From the NCBI RefSeq assembly GCF_023195775.1, contig NZ_CP096205.1, forward strand, positions 2,916,001 through 2,980,000: 64,000 nt of DNA, in the 5' to 3' direction. A program made the translations under genes and the position numbers. The notes under the pieces are model-generated. The model ran no database searches. It had not been told where the DNA came from and saw only the letters and a program-made list of their open reading frames with translations. The DNA is from Flavobacterium azooxidireducens (lineage in GTDB: Bacteria; Bacteroidota; Bacteroidia; Flavobacteriales; Flavobacteriaceae). Shown here one piece after another: positions 1 through 7,263 of the stretch; the stretch's first letter is position 1, and each line of letters starts with the position of its first letter.

Positions 1-1764
1 TACAAAGCCATTCCAAAACAAACTCTTTATTTTATTGGAGAAGGCGAAAATTTACAAATTTGGACGCAAGGTCAAGGAAAATACACGAGTCATTGGTTGC
101 CTAGTTTTGATGATGTGAACGAGAAAATCATCTTTAATTTATCGATTGAATTTGATGAAAAATTTACAGTTTTATCAAATGGAAAGTTGAAAAATATCAA
201 TAACAATAGCAATATCAAAAATTGGAACTATCAGATGTCCAAACCCATGTCGTCCTATTTAGTAATGATGGCAATCGGAAAATTCACCAAACAAACCACT
301 AAAACCAAATCGGGAACGCCATTAGAATTTTATTTAGATCAAAAAGATGCTAATAAATTTGAAACAACGTACAAATACACCACTCAAATTTTCGATTTTT
401 TTGAACAAGAAATAGACGTGAAGTATCCTTGGGAAATTTATCGACAAGTGCCCGTTCGTGATTTTTTGTATTCCGGTATGGAAAACACCACTTCCACCAT
501 TTTTTCACAAGATTTTGTGGTGGATGATATCGGTTTTAATGACAAAACGTATATCAACGTCAACGCACACGAACTCGCTCACCAATGGTTTGGCAATCTC
601 ATCACGGCCGAAACCGGAAAACACCATTGGTTGCAGGAAGGATTCGCCACTTACTATGCTTTGTTGTCTGAAAAAGAACTTTTTGGCGACGATTATTTTC
701 AATGGGAATTGTATGAAATGGCCGAGCGTTTGCAAAAAGCCTCCAAAACTGATACTATTCCATTACTAAATGAAAAAGCAAGTTCGCTCACATTTTACCA
801 AAAAGGAGCTTGGGCTTTGCATTATTTACGTGAAAACATCGGAGCTGAAAATTTTCAAAAAGCAGTCAAAAATTACCTGAAAAAATATGGTTTTAGAAAC
901 GTCAATACAACTAATTTTCTAAAAGAAGTCAACGCAGTTTCCAATTTTGACACAGCAACTTTTCAACAAAATTGGCTTGAAAAATCAGGTTTTGAAGTCA
1001 ATCAAGCTCTCGACTTACTAAAGAAAAATGCCTTTATGAAATCGTATTTGGAGTTGGTTCAACTACAACCAAAACCATTTGCTGAAAAGGCAGCATTGTT
1101 TGAAACCATTTTAAAAAGCAACGATTTTTATCCCATCAAAGAAGAGGTCATTTTTCAATTGGCAGAAATTCCGTTTGAAGAAAAGGAACAATTGTTAGAC
1201 CTCGCATTAGCATCCAAAAACATAAAAATTCGACAAGCTGTTTCTCGCATTATGATCGAAATTCCACGTAATTTTCAGTCCGAATATGAAACGTTACTCA
1301 ACGATGATTCTTATATCACCAAAGAAATTGCACTTGGAACGTTATGGAAATTATTCCCCGAACGTCAAGAATACTATCTCAATTTGTCAAAAAATTGGGT
1401 CGGATTTAATGATAAGAATTTACGAATTCTTTGGCTCACATTAGCCTTAATTTCAGAAGGTTACGAAGTTAATAACAAAGTGAATTTTTATGATGAGTTA
1501 CTAAATTATTCTTCTCCAAAATACGAAAGTTCAATACGCCAAAATGCGTTAACAAATTTGCTTTTTCTGAATCCAAACGACCAAAATATTCTTCAAAATT
1601 TGGTCAACGCCACCACACATCACAAATGGCAGTTTACACTTTTTGCACGCAATCAAATTCGGGAATTAATCAAAACCGAACGACACAAAAAGTTCTTTCA
1701 GGATATGTTGCCAACGTTAAATTCCGCCGAACAAGGTCAGTTAAAACGATTACTCGAAAACTAA
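1..1764 (+). CDS. M1 family metallo-aminopeptidase (5' partial)
   Basis: Zinc aminopeptidase that removes N-terminal residues from peptides. The frame is open from base 1 with no stop, so the N terminus lies outside the window; the TTG near 97 is only the first start-like codon and is not the real start. Visible family marks in order: the substrate-binding GMENTT motif (GxMEN type) around 475-495, the zinc site HELAHQWFG (HExxH) around 568-594, and WLQEGFATYY about 18 residues later, whose Glu is the third zinc ligand. The C-terminal half is alpha-helical and HEAT-like, as in M1 enzymes. About 588 residues are visible, so only roughly 100 are missing. Its TAA overlaps the stop of the converging next gene within the bases CTAA. 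No signal peptide can be judged. Confidence 0.93.
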   Translation, partial: YKAIPKQTLYFIGEGENLQIWTQGQGKYTSHWLPSFDDVNEKIIFNLSIEFDEKFTVLSNGKLKNINNNSNIKNWNYQMSKPMSSYLVMMAIGKFTKQTTKTKSGTPLEFYLDQKDANKFETTYKYTTQIFDFFEQEIDVKYPWEIYRQVPVRDFLYSGMENTTSTIFSQDFVVDDIGFNDKTYINVNAHELAHQWFGNLITAETGKHHWLQEGFATYYALLSEKELFGDDYFQWELYEMAERLQKASKTDTIPLLNEKASSLTFYQKGAWALHYLRENIGAENFQKAVKNYLKKYGFRNVNTTNFLKEVNAVSNFDTATFQQNWLEKSGFEVNQALDLLKKNAFMKSYLELVQLQPKPFAEKAALFETILKSNDFYPIKEEVIFQLAEIPFEEKEQLLDLALASKNIKIRQAVSRIMIEIPRNFQSEYETLLNDDSYITKEIALGTLWKLFPERQEYYLNLSKNWVGFNDKNLRILWLTLALISEGYEVNNKVNFYDELLNYSSPKYESSIRQNALTNLLFLNPNDQNILQNLVNATTHHKWQFTLFARNQIRELIKTERHKKFFQDMLPTLNSAEQGQLKRLLEN

Positions 1765-2285
1765 CTCATCATCTGAATCACCTCAAATTTTAAATAGCTA
1801 ATTGCCACATAACTAGGCGATTGCTTGTCTAATAAATCACTCAAAATCACCTCTCTCAACTTGTGTGAAGAATCCACACGGTCACTCATATTCGACTTTC
1901 TAATCGATTGAATAATCGTGTTTTTTGCGGTCGTAATCACCGTCCAACACTCTTCCGTGATATAAATTTGTTGCGTCAAATTATGCTCAAATTCTTGCTC
2001 AATTTGCTGAATTAATTGGTTTTCATACGTGTTTTTATCATCCGAATACGGTGCCACGCGAATCAACAATTTCGCCGGATTTATTCGTTCCAAATACAAA
2101 ACCATTCGCTCATACGCCTGTAAACGAATCGGTAACGACTCCTTTTGCAACGCCTTTCGCATCAAATGTTTTCGCCTGTCTTCCAGACCTTTATGATGCA
2201 AATGAAAAAATGAATAAGCCACAATTCCGGTAATAATCGCCGGCAAAGTATACGATAAAAGTTCAATCCACTTAATTGATTCCAT
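1761..2285 (-). CDS. Hypothetical membrane-anchored protein, 174 aa
   Basis: Function not recognised. Begins MESIKWIELL with one hydrophobic segment at about residues 8-30 (SYTLPAIITGIVAYSFFHL), then a basic stretch (HHKGLEDRRKHLMRK) and a largely helical cytosolic part rich in Glu and Gln. The positive-inside pattern suggests a single N-terminal anchor with a cytosolic body. The start is the ATG at 2285; an interspersed repeat begins about 20 bp upstream of it. It converges on the aminopeptidase gene and the two stop codons share bases (TAA on one strand, TAG on the other, within CTAA). It looks like a conserved flavobacterial protein of unknown function. The reading frame is convincing; any role would be a guess. 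Confidence 0.8.
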   Translation of the reverse strand: MESIKWIELLSYTLPAIITGIVAYSFFHLHHKGLEDRRKHLMRKALQKESLPIRLQAYERMVLYLERINPAKLLIRVAPYSDDKNTYENQLIQQIEQEFEHNLTQQIYITEECWTVITTAKNTIIQSIRKSNMSDRVDSSHKLREVILSDLLDKQSPSYVAISYLKFEVIQMMS

Positions 2286-2305
2286 ATTTTTTAGTTTTTA
2301 AATTT

Positions 2306-2450
2306 GGAGCTATTTCCCGCTTTCCGTTCCAAAATTTTTTCGCAAAATCTTTTTTTCTAATGCCAAAAAAAGAGCTTCCGCTGGTCGCTTTTTTTTGCCA
2401 AGAAAAAATAGATTTTCCAAAAAAATGTTTTCCACTTCAATCGGGGCTAG
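2306..2450 (-). repeat. Interspersed 145-bp repeat, copy A
   Basis: One of three full-length copies of the same intergenic element (others at 27160-27305 and 50029-50171). Read on the minus strand it starts CTAGCCCCGATTGAAGTGG, has the central block GACCAGCGGAAGCTC, and ends GGAACGGAAAGCGGG then AGCTCC. Arm and centre words are conserved between copies while the AT-rich spacers differ. It fills the gap between the divergent 174-aa gene and the helicase gene. A 64-codon open frame across it (2276-2470) is repeat-derived, not a gene. Confidence 0.8.
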
Positions 2451-2501
2451 AACGTTTACTGCAAAAATAGAATTTTAGTTGATAATTCGTTACAATTTTA
2501 A

Positions 2502-2532
2502 TTGTAATAAATCATAAGTAAGCTTATTTTTG
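2502..2532 (+). promoter_or_regulatory. Bacteroidota-type promoter of the UvrD/PcrA helicase
   Basis: TTG at 2502-2504 and TATTTTTG at 2525-2532 match the -33 TTG and -7 TAnnTTTG elements with 20 bp between them. Transcription should begin a few bases downstream, just before the ATG at 2551. This argues against the in-frame TTG at 2530, which lies inside the -7 element, as start codon. Confidence 0.65.
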
Positions 2533-2550
2533 AGCTTTGCTAAAAAAACT

Positions 2551-4875
2551 ATGATACAAGAATATATAAATCAACTCAACGAAGCTCAACGTGCACCCGT
2601 GCTACAAAAAGACGGACCAATGATTGTGATCGCCGGTGCAGGATCAGGAAAAACACGTGTGCTCACGATGCGAATTGCCTATTTAATGAGCCTTGGAGTT
2701 GATGCGTTCAACATTTTATCGCTCACGTTTACCAACAAAGCGGCTCGCGAAATGAAGAAACGTATCTCCGATATCGTGGGCAGCAACGAAGCTAAGAACC
2801 TTTGGATGGGAACGTTTCATTCCGTTTTTGCTAAAATTCTTCGTATTGAAGCTGAAAAATTAGGTTATCCAAGCAATTTCACCATTTATGATGCTCAGGA
2901 TAGTGTTCGCTTAATCGGAGCCATCATCAAAGAAATGCAACTGGACAAAGATATTTACAAACCAAAACAAGTTTTTAGCCGAATTTCATCCTATAAAAAT
3001 TCATTAATCACCGTAAAAGCCTATTTCAATAATCCGGAATTGATGGAACAAGATGCGATGAGCAAAAAACCACGAATAGGTGAAATCTACAACAATTATG
3101 TAGAACGCTGTTTCAAATCGGGAGCAATGGATTTTGATGATTTGTTATTAAAAACCAACGAATTACTGAATCGTTTTCCGGATGTGTTGGCCAAATACCA
3201 AGATCGTTTTCGCTATATTTTGGTGGATGAGTACCAAGATACCAACCACTCACAGTATTTAATCGTTCGAGCATTGTCTGATCGTTTTCAAAATATTTGT
3301 GTGGTGGGTGATGATGCTCAAAGTATTTATGCGTTTCGTGGAGCCAACATCAACAACATTCTGAATTTCCAGAAAGATTATGCTGATGTGCAATTATTTC
3401 GCTTAGAGCAAAATTATCGTTCGACTAAAAATATTGTCGAAGCAGCGAATTCCATCATCGATAAAAATAAAACCAAATTGGACAAAGTCGTTTGGACGCA
3501 CAATCAAGACGGTCCAAAAATAAAAGTCAATCGCAGCATTACAGATGGTGAAGAAGGTCGATTCGTCGCTTCAACAATCTTCGATGAAAAAATGCGAAAC
3601 CAAATGAAAAACGGTGAATTCGCTATTTTATATCGAACCAATGCTCAATCCCGTGCGATGGAAGATGCGTTGCGAAAACGTGACATTCCATACCGAATTT
3701 ACGGCGGATTATCCTTTTACCAACGTAAAGAAATCAAAGATGTTTTGTGTTATTTACGATTGGTTATTAATCCAAAAGATGAAGAAGCATTGGTGCGAGT
3801 AATCAATTATCCTGCTCGTGGAATTGGTGACAGTACGATAGAAAAATTAACTGTTGCAGCCAATCATTACAAGCGTTCCATTTTTGAAGTAATGGAAAAT
3901 ATTGATAAAATTGACCTCAAACTCAATTCCGGAACCAAACGAAAACTGGAAGATTTTGTGATGATGATTAAAAGTTTTCAAGTCATCAACGAAAACCAAG
4001 ATGCTTTTTTTCTTGCCGATCACGTTTCTAAAAAAACCGGTTTGGTGCAAGAACTCAAAAAAGACGGAACTCCGGAAGGAATTGCGAGAATTGAAAACAT
4101 CGAAGAATTACTCAACGGTATCAAAGACTTCATCGAAGGACAAAAAGAAATTGATGGAGCACGAGGAGCATTATCAGAATTTTTAGAAGATGTAGCCTTA
4201 GCAACCGATTTAGACAAAGATACCGGCGACGATGATCGAGTAGCTTTAATGACCATTCACTTAGCCAAAGGATTAGAATTTCCAACCGTTTTTGTCGTTG
4301 GAATGGAAGAGGATTTGTTTCCAAGTGCAATGAGTTTAAATACACGTAGCGAATTGGAAGAAGAACGACGTTTGTTTTATGTCGCATTAACCCGAGCTGA
4401 ACATCAAGCCTATTTAACCTATGCTCAATCTCGTTATCGTTGGGGAAAATTAATGGACAGCGAACCTTCTCGTTTTATCGAAGAAATTGACGATCGCTAT
4501 TTAGAATATATCAGTGCAGTAGAAACCGGTTATCGCTACAAACCAATGATTGACAATGATATTTTTGGCGATGTGGACAAATCAAGATTGCGATTGGCGA
4601 AACCAACTAATGGAACGCCACCCAAAAAATATGGCGAAGAACCTTCGTCAACAATTAGAAAATTAAAACCCGTTTCCGGTAACGCACCATCAGGGAATAA
4701 TTTATTTGATTCTGGTTTAGTTCCCGGTAACATCGTAATGCACGAACGATTCGGTAAAGGGCAAGTTTTAAACCTCGAAGGAGTAGGAGCCGATAAAAAA
4801 GCCGAGATTAAATTTGATGTGGGTGGGATAAAAAAGTTGTTGCTGCGGTTTGCTAAGCTAGATGTTATCGGTTAA
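2551..4875 (+). CDS. UvrD/PcrA-family ATP-dependent DNA helicase
   Basis: Superfamily 1A 3'-5' DNA helicase used in nucleotide-excision and mismatch repair and in clearing protein roadblocks. 774 aa from the ATG at 2551, usual for PcrA/UvrD. Motifs in order: Walker A AGAGSGKT at residues 28-35, motif Ia LTFTNKAAREMKKR, Walker B DEYQDTN, motif III GDDAQSIYAFRGA, motif IV QNYRST, motif V TIHLAKGLEFPTVF, motif VI FYVALTRAE. The C-terminal tail (VMHERFGKGQVLNLEG) is the tudor-like domain typical of PcrA. The gene stands alone behind its own promoter and has no obvious terminator; CGCAAAG repeats follow. PcrA and UvrD cannot be told apart from the sequence alone. Confidence 0.95.
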   Translation: MIQEYINQLNEAQRAPVLQKDGPMIVIAGAGSGKTRVLTMRIAYLMSLGVDAFNILSLTFTNKAAREMKKRISDIVGSNEAKNLWMGTFHSVFAKILRIEAEKLGYPSNFTIYDAQDSVRLIGAIIKEMQLDKDIYKPKQVFSRISSYKNSLITVKAYFNNPELMEQDAMSKKPRIGEIYNNYVERCFKSGAMDFDDLLLKTNELLNRFPDVLAKYQDRFRYILVDEYQDTNHSQYLIVRALSDRFQNICVVGDDAQSIYAFRGANINNILNFQKDYADVQLFRLEQNYRSTKNIVEAANSIIDKNKTKLDKVVWTHNQDGPKIKVNRSITDGEEGRFVASTIFDEKMRNQMKNGEFAILYRTNAQSRAMEDALRKRDIPYRIYGGLSFYQRKEIKDVLCYLRLVINPKDEEALVRVINYPARGIGDSTIEKLTVAANHYKRSIFEVMENIDKIDLKLNSGTKRKLEDFVMMIKSFQVINENQDAFFLADHVSKKTGLVQELKKDGTPEGIARIENIEELLNGIKDFIEGQKEIDGARGALSEFLEDVALATDLDKDTGDDDRVALMTIHLAKGLEFPTVFVVGMEEDLFPSAMSLNTRSELEEERRLFYVALTRAEHQAYLTYAQSRYRWGKLMDSEPSRFIEEIDDRYLEYISAVETGYRYKPMIDNDIFGDVDKSRLRLAKPTNGTPPKKYGEEPSSTIRKLKPVSGNAPSGNNLFDSGLVPGNIVMHERFGKGQVLNLEGVGADKKAEIKFDVGGIKKLLLRFAKLDVIG

Positions 4876-4906
4876 ATTTTGTTTCTCACAACGTTGTATT
4901 AAGTTC

Positions 4907-5025
4907 CTCGCAAAGACGCAGAGACGCAAAGTTTTTGAGATGTCAACATTTTGACTAGATAATGAATAATTTGTTTCGTACAAAGATGAATATTATTTTT
5001 CTCGCAAAGTCGCAAAGTCGCAAAG
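4907..5025. repeat. CGCAAAG repeats R1 and R2 (left of GxxExxY gene)
   Basis: R1 at 4907-4931 reads CTCGCAAAGACGCAGAGACG then CAAAG; R2 at 5001-5025 reads CTCGCAAAGTCGCAAAGTCG then CAAAG. Both are inverted relative to R3-R5 to the right, so R1 or R2 could pair with R3 to form a stem just upstream of the GxxExxY gene. Confidence 0.75.
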
Positions 5026-5106
5026 TTTTAAAGACGAAGAGATTTTATTTATTAGTTTTGACATTATAACTGCAAGTTTAAAAAAAGATTTTATCAGCAA
5101 TATTTA

Positions 5107-5152
5107 TTTTGCGTCTTTGCGTCTTTGCGAGAAACAAAAAAATGCGAGAAAC
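5107..5152. repeat. CTTTGCG repeat R3, 5' flank of GxxExxY gene
   Basis: GCGTCTTTGCGTCTTTGCGA then GAAAC, followed by a short A-rich spacer and a second GCGAGAAAC. The same two-part layout recurs at R4 (5595) and R5 (5690) in the same orientation, so R3 and R4 are direct repeats bracketing the 5184-5561 gene. Confidence 0.75.
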
Positions 5153-5183
5153 AAACAAAAACTACCAGTAAGAAAAAATAAAT

Positions 5184-5561
5184 ATGACAGAAAACGAAAT
5201 AGCCACAATTATTGTAGATTTATGTTTTAAAATACATAAAAAACTAGGACCCGGTTTGTTAGAAAGTGTTTACGAAGAGATTTTATATTATGAGTTAACG
5301 AAATTAGGGTTAAATGTTGAAAGACAAAAAGCACTACCGGTTTATTGGGATGAATTGGTTATGGATATTGGTTTCAGAGCGGATTTAATTGTAGAAGAAA
5401 AAGTAATTGTTGAACTAAAATCAGTCGAACAACTATCAACAGTTACCCCAAAACAACTTTTGACCTATTTAAAAATCACACATTGTAAATTAGGTTTAAT
5501 AGTGAATTTTAATGTTCCATTAATTAAAAACGGCATTACCAGAATTGCAAATGGTCTTTAA
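5184..5561 (+). CDS. GxxExxY family protein
   Basis: Small protein of the GxxExxY family: GPGLLESVYEEIL at residues 23-35 contains the defining G-x2-E-x2-Y. The second half, FRADLIVEEKVIVELKSV, fits a PD-(D/E)xK nuclease-like core with Asp then ExK. 125 aa is normal for the family, whose biological role is not established. No signal peptide or membrane segment. The start ATG at 5184 follows the repeat R3 and a short A-rich stretch. The gene is bracketed by direct CTTTGCG-type repeats (R3 on the left; R4 and R5 on the right) and separates the helicase from a conserved chromosomal gene, which suggests a cassette-like insertion. Family assignment is firm; nuclease activity is inference. Confidence 0.88.
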   Translation: MTENEIATIIVDLCFKIHKKLGPGLLESVYEEILYYELTKLGLNVERQKALPVYWDELVMDIGFRADLIVEEKVIVELKSVEQLSTVTPKQLLTYLKITHCKLGLIVNFNVPLIKNGITRIANGL

Positions 5562-5594
5562 ATAAAAAAAACAAAAATATATGTGACTTTAAAA

Positions 5595-5640
5595 CTTTGC
5601 GTCTCTGCGACTTTGCGAGAAAAAAAAAGCGAGAAATAAA
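5595..5640. repeat. CTTTGCG repeat R4, 3' flank of GxxExxY gene
   Basis: CTTTGCGTCTCTGCGACTTT then GCGAGA, then an A-run and GCGAGAAATAAAG. Direct repeat of R3 with the same internal layout, 33 bp after the stop of the GxxExxY gene. Confidence 0.75.
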
Positions 5641-5689
5641 GTTCGACGATGTATAAAAATGAAATAGAATAAAATTAAAGTTATCAAAA

Positions 5690-5733
5690 ATTTGCGTCTT
5701 TGCGACTTTGCGAGACAATAAAAAGCGAGAAAA
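5690..5733. repeat. CTTTGCG repeat R5 abutting the next start codon
   Basis: TTTGCGTCTTTGCGACTTTG then CGAGAC, then AAAAGCGAGAAAA directly before the ATG at 5734. Third direct copy of the layout seen at R3 and R4. Here the repeat forms the whole translation-initiation region of the downstream gene. Confidence 0.75.
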
Positions 5734-6213
5734 ATGAAATACAGTAGACTAACCAAAGAACAATTCGAAGCCCTTCATCAAGAATTTGCTAATTTTTTAG
5801 CTACACAATCCATTGATAAAAAAGAATGGGATGAAATTAAAACCAATAAACCTGAAATTGCCGAGCAAGAATTGGACGTTTTCTCAGATTTAATTTGGGA
5901 AGGTGTTTTAGCTCAAACCAATTATTTAGAGCATTTTTCTAAAAACCATATTTTTATGTTTCATTGTTTGGAAAAAGAAGTCAAATCCATTGTTTTGAAA
6001 ACATTGGAACCCGAAGTAGATTTTATGACTTCACAAGGTTTGGAATGGATGGTAAAAAATATGTTTACTGATTTAATCGATATTCACGTTGGTCGAAAAG
6101 AATACCAAGGCGAGCGAAATGCCGCTATTTTTGACATTATCCAACAAGGAGCAATTTTGAGTGACGGACAATTATACCAACAAATTGATAAAATTGTTAA
6201 TCCAGCTTCGTAA
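5734..6213 (+). CDS. Conserved flavobacterial protein (probably DUF6495)
   Basis: 159-aa soluble protein beginning MKYSRLTKEQFEALHQEF. It resembles the Flavobacteriia-specific DUF6495 family as I remember it (N-terminal RLTKEQ.E.LHQEF, then AEQELDVFSDLIWEGVL); that name rests on memory and not on a search. No signal peptide, membrane segment or catalytic motif; mostly helical and acidic. Its 5' flank is repeat R5. It converges end-to-end with the response regulator gene: its TAA ends at 6213 and the other stop begins at 6214. Function unknown. Confidence 0.8.
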   Translation: MKYSRLTKEQFEALHQEFANFLATQSIDKKEWDEIKTNKPEIAEQELDVFSDLIWEGVLAQTNYLEHFSKNHIFMFHCLEKEVKSIVLKTLEPEVDFMTSQGLEWMVKNMFTDLIDIHVGRKEYQGERNAAIFDIIQQGAILSDGQLYQQIDKIVNPAS

Positions 6214-6885
6214 TTAAATCAAGCCTAATCTTTTGGCAGAATGAATTAATTCTTTGTCATTTCCAACTCCGTTAATGAGTTGAGCTTTGATGTTCGCTTT
6301 TCTTTTTTCAATAGAACTCATTGAAAGCGGTACATATTCAGGTATATTAATCGTCTTTACACCATCAGCAATCAAAAGAAGAATTTGACTATCATAAACA
6401 TCCCAATTGATATTTCGTTTGAAAAGTTCGCGTTGCGAATTGATGATGGTTTCACTTCGATAAAAATCTCCTTCAACAATTTTTTTACAAATCTGCGGAA
6501 ATGTTTCAAAATTGATATCATTCTTCGAAATAAATCCTTCCGGACACAAATCTTTTAGGACTTTATCAACCAAAAGCGGCTCACTTCGCATCGTTAAAAA
6601 AATCAATTTACATTCTGGAAATCGCAGTTTGATTAATTTTCCTAATTCAATTCCGCTAAAAATATTATATTCTTCAAAAGGAGGAAGGTTTATATCTAAA
6701 AGAGTTAAATCAATTTTGCCATTTTGAGCATTGCAAAAATTAATCTTTTGAAAAGCGTCTTGGCTACTGAAAGATTTTAAAAAACAAGCATTACTTAAAC
6801 CATCTACATCACTTAAAAGATTGATATAGCTATCAACTGTCATCGGATGATCATCGACTATAAGAATTGTATTGTTATTTTCCAT
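6214..6885 (-). CDS. Response regulator (REC + LuxR-like HTH)
   Basis: Cytosolic DNA-binding response regulator, 223 aa from the ATG at 6885; a GTG six bases upstream is a less likely start. The receiver domain has the acidic pair DD at 11-12, phospho-acceptor Asp64 in LTLLDINLPP, Thr98 in FLTM and Lys121 in ISKND. The C-terminal part (WDVYDSQILLLIADGVKTI...MSSIEKRKANIKAQL) has the layout of a LuxR/NarL-type helix-turn-helix but is divergent. It is transcribed away from the sensor kinase gene at 7264, its likely partner, and has a good -7 element at 6925-6932. A perfect palindrome at 6940-6956 covers the -33 region, suggesting autoregulation. Confidence 0.9.
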   Translation of the reverse strand: MENNNTILIVDDHPMTVDSYINLLSDVDGLSNACFLKSFSSQDAFQKINFCNAQNGKIDLTLLDINLPPFEEYNIFSGIELGKLIKLRFPECKLIFLTMRSEPLLVDKVLKDLCPEGFISKNDINFETFPQICKKIVEGDFYRSETIINSQRELFKRNINWDVYDSQILLLIADGVKTINIPEYVPLSMSSIEKRKANIKAQLINGVGNDKELIHSAKRLGLI

Positions 6886-6924
6886 AACCACATTTATTTA
6901 AATCGAATAAGTTAAAATCTATGT

Positions 6925-6932
6925 CAAATATA
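6925..6932 (-). promoter_or_regulatory. -7 element (TATATTTG) of the response regulator
   Basis: CAAATATA on the plus strand reads TATATTTG on the minus strand, an exact TAnnTTTG match, placing transcription start about 33 bases before the ATG at 6885. No TTG stands at the expected -33 distance; a palindrome is there instead. Confidence 0.6.
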
Positions 6933-6939
6933 AGTAAAA

Positions 6940-6956
6940 TTACGGAAAGTCCGTAA
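6940..6956. promoter_or_regulatory. Palindrome TTACGGA-AAG-TCCGTAA, putative operator
   Basis: Perfect 7-bp arms with a 3-bp centre, between the divergent response regulator and lipoprotein/kinase genes and overlying the -33 region of the regulator's promoter. Its right half, TCCGTAAAAT, recurs exactly at 9462-9471 in the leader of the adhesin gene. There is no U-run, so an operator is likelier than a terminator. Confidence 0.5.
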
Positions 6957-7018
6957 AATGAAGCTGTGTTATTTATCTAGCTTAGACCTCAAATTTAACG
7001 AAATAAAATAACAAAATT

Positions 7019-7183
7019 ATGAAGACAACAATTACAATTTTCGGACTAATGAGTGCAATGTGTTTATTAATTTCTTGCAGCTCAGATGATTTTCAAGAAA
7101 ACAATCAAGATAATGGAGTTTCTTCCACAGAAATTATTTATGATGCCGAAGGAAATCCTATTAATCCAAAAGATAAAGGATAA
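7019..7183 (+). CDS. Small lipoprotein, 54 aa
   Basis: Short gene: MKTTITIFGLMSAMCLLISC followed by SSDDF. The N terminus is a textbook lipoprotein signal with the lipobox LISC and the modified Cys at residue 20, giving a mature peptide of only 35 residues (rich in D, N, E, ending NPKDKG) anchored in the envelope. It lies between the response regulator and sensor kinase genes, reads toward the kinase, and is followed at once by an intrinsic terminator at 7199-7229. The palindrome at 6940-6956 is about 60 bp upstream. The position suggests a target or accessory sensor of the two-component system, but that is inference. No family recognised. Confidence 0.75.
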   Translation: MKTTITIFGLMSAMCLLISCSSDDFQENNQDNGVSSTEIIYDAEGNPINPKDKG

Positions 7184-7198
7184 TCAACATTTATTTAA

Positions 7199-7229
7199 AA
7201 GCTACACATCAATCGTGTGGCTTTTTTTT
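7199..7229 (+). terminator. Intrinsic terminator after the 54-aa lipoprotein
   Basis: Stem GCTACAC / GTGTGGC (one T-G pair) with loop ATCAATC, extended by A-T pairs and followed by a run of eight T. It sits only 35 bp before the start of the sensor kinase gene, so it could also act as an attenuator for that gene. Confidence 0.8.
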
Positions 7230-7263
7230 CTATTTTTACTAAATTAAACTCAATAAATTAAAT

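Noticed and set aside
1751..1770. Overlapping stop codons of the aminopeptidase and the 174-aa gene as an unusual feature
   Set aside because: Convergent genes sharing CTAA are common in compact genomes and need no special explanation.
2276..2470. 64-codon open frame upstream of the helicase
   Set aside because: It runs entirely through interspersed repeat copy A. The similar frame at 50026-50208 covers copy C, and the shared peptide (KKELPLVAFF) is just the translated repeat.
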